Below, piece after piece: positions 21,303 through 22,158 of a stretch of DNA of 22,158 nt. Origin of the DNA: a virus. Where the stretch lies: IMG/VR virus record IMGVR_UViG_3300025319_000113, positions 1-22,158 of that record, one strand, 5' to 3'. The translations under genes and the position numbers were made by a program. A model generated the notes under the pieces. The model had not been told where the DNA came from and did not search any database. It worked only from the letters and a program-made list of their open reading frames with translations. Position 1 is the stretch's first letter; each line of letters starts with the position of its first letter.

Positions 21303-22158
21303 TTATTCTTCTTCCGTATCTTCGGGCGTATACCGCGTCACCTGCTCGATCACGACGGGATGGCCCATGCGATCCTGCTGCACGACGCTGGTCGTCTTGA
21401 CGCCGACCGGCATCTCGACTTTGGCCGTGACCTCGATCGCGGGCTGCTCCTTTAGCGCGTCGGCGATAGGGGTCACGTCCAGGGGCGGGATGACCGGCGC
21501 GGGAATGTCGCGCACCGCCCGCTCGATGGCGTCGGCGATCGGCTGAGTGTCCGGCGCCGGGGTGGTGATCTGCGGCTTGATCTCGATGCCCGGCTGCGGC
21601 AGGGAGACGTTGAGATGGATCGGCAGGGTCAGGTCAAGTTTTTGCGGCGTCGGTTCGGGGAGCGCCAATTGCGCGCGGGCGATAATCTCCTGCTCCTGCA
21701 AGACGGTCATCGCTTTTTGCACGGCGGCCAGAGAATCGGCCAGCGCGCTCATTCGCGCGCCGTCGGCGGCCTGCGCCTGCCGATGCGACTCGCGCTCGAC
21801 TTCCTGCTCCATCTCTTGCGCGCCGTTATTTCCATTGGGCGGATATTCCGCCAATCCCGGCAACCGTAGGCCGTTGGGCGGCGCGCTGCCCAGGCCGCCC
21901 GCCGCCTGCCGCTCCAGGTCAGCTTGTTCTTCGCGCCTGATCTTTTTCTGCTCTATCTGCCAATCGAAGCCCATGCGGCCCGACGAAGTTTCATTGCTCG
22001 CCCACCCATAACCCACGGCAATCTTCAAGGCCTCGGCGAGCGTCTTGGGGTCTTCTTCTTCAAGCTCGGGCGCGGCCAGGTCGAAGGCTTCAATGGCCGG
22101 GATGCGCTTCGGCGCGCTGTCCGCGTCCAAGACCGGCTCGCCCTCGGCATCCTGTTCC
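21303..22158 (-). CDS. Portal protein, C-terminal part (N-terminus beyond window)
   Basis: The frame is open to the right edge with no stop; the apparent TTG start at 22130 is internal. About 284 residues are visible. DPKTLAEALKIAVGYGWASN and ETSSGRMGFDWQIEQKKIR look like the last helices of a portal subunit. A proline-rich tail with repeated P-x-I-x-L-x-V strands follows (LDLTLPIHLNVSLPQPGIEI). It ends in QDRMGHPVVIEQVTRYTPED, a pattern I associate with portal C-termini. The gene is the first of the head module in transcription order and lies upstream of the gpF-like gene, as expected. Alternative: a separate large protein with a disordered tail. Confidence 0.6.
   Translation of the reverse strand, partial: EQDAEGEPVLDADSAPKRIPAIEAFDLAAPELEEEDPKTLAEALKIAVGYGWASNETSSGRMGFDWQIEQKKIRREEQADLERQAAGGLGSAPPNGLRLPGLAEYPPNGNNGAQEMEQEVERESHRQAQAADGARMSALADSLAAVQKAMTVLQEQEIIARAQLALPEPTPQKLDLTLPIHLNVSLPQPGIEIKPQITTPAPDTQPIADAIERAVRDIPAPVIPPLDVTPIADALKEQPAIEVTAKVEMPVGVKTTSVVQQDRMGHPVVIEQVTRYTPEDTEEE

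Overview
This window reads as the late structural region of a tailed phage or prophage. All 26 genes I can support lie on the minus strand and are transcribed from right to left. Head genes come first (right end) and the tape measure protein comes last, running off the left edge. The portal C-terminus runs off the right edge. The sequence is GC-rich and densely packed: most junctions are ATGA, GTGA or TAATG overlaps, and no stretch above about 115 bases lacks a gene. The head genes resemble phage Mu types (gpF-like morphogenesis protein, protease-scaffold, a possible gpT-like capsid). The tail genes are of a long non-contractile type (HK97 gp10-like, terminator, tube, G/GT chaperones, tape measure), and no sheath gene is seen. 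The virus is therefore most likely a siphovirus. The host cannot be fixed from the sequence. Short intergenic palindromes remind me of those in Chloroflexota genomes, but that is only a weak hint.

Layout in transcription order. (1) 22158-18094: portal C-terminus, a 79-residue repeat protein, a fibre-like protein, a 61-residue aromatic-rich protein, a concanavalin/LamG-like adhesin candidate, and a tail-tube-like protein with an N-terminal repeat tract. (2) 18059-12964: Cys-pair mini-protein, gpF-like morphogenesis protein, small unknown, protease-scaffold, decoration-protein candidate and major capsid protein. (3) 12894-11239: two small proteins, then head-tail connector and head-closure candidates. 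(4) 11197-4990: an accessory cassette of GT4-type glycosyltransferase, GT2 glycosyltransferase, HNH endonuclease, CgeB-like glycosyltransferase, SAM methyltransferase, LAGLIDADG endonuclease and B12-binding-type radical SAM enzyme. (5) 4990-1: gp10-like protein, AT-rich small gene, tail terminator candidate, tube-like protein, tube protein, G/T chaperones with a candidate programmed frameshift, and the tape measure protein.

The most interesting features are these. A glycan or small-molecule modification cassette sits inside the late operon, with a core bracketed by two different homing endonucleases that fit their neighbours with stop-start overlaps. A tube-like gene is duplicated about 15 kb apart. 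A 17-residue repeat is shared by two proteins, including a perfect 51-bp tandem duplication. A GC-rich hairpin lies in every intergenic gap longer than 40 bases. Functions of the cassette are inferred from family motifs and position only; no substrate can be read from the sequence.
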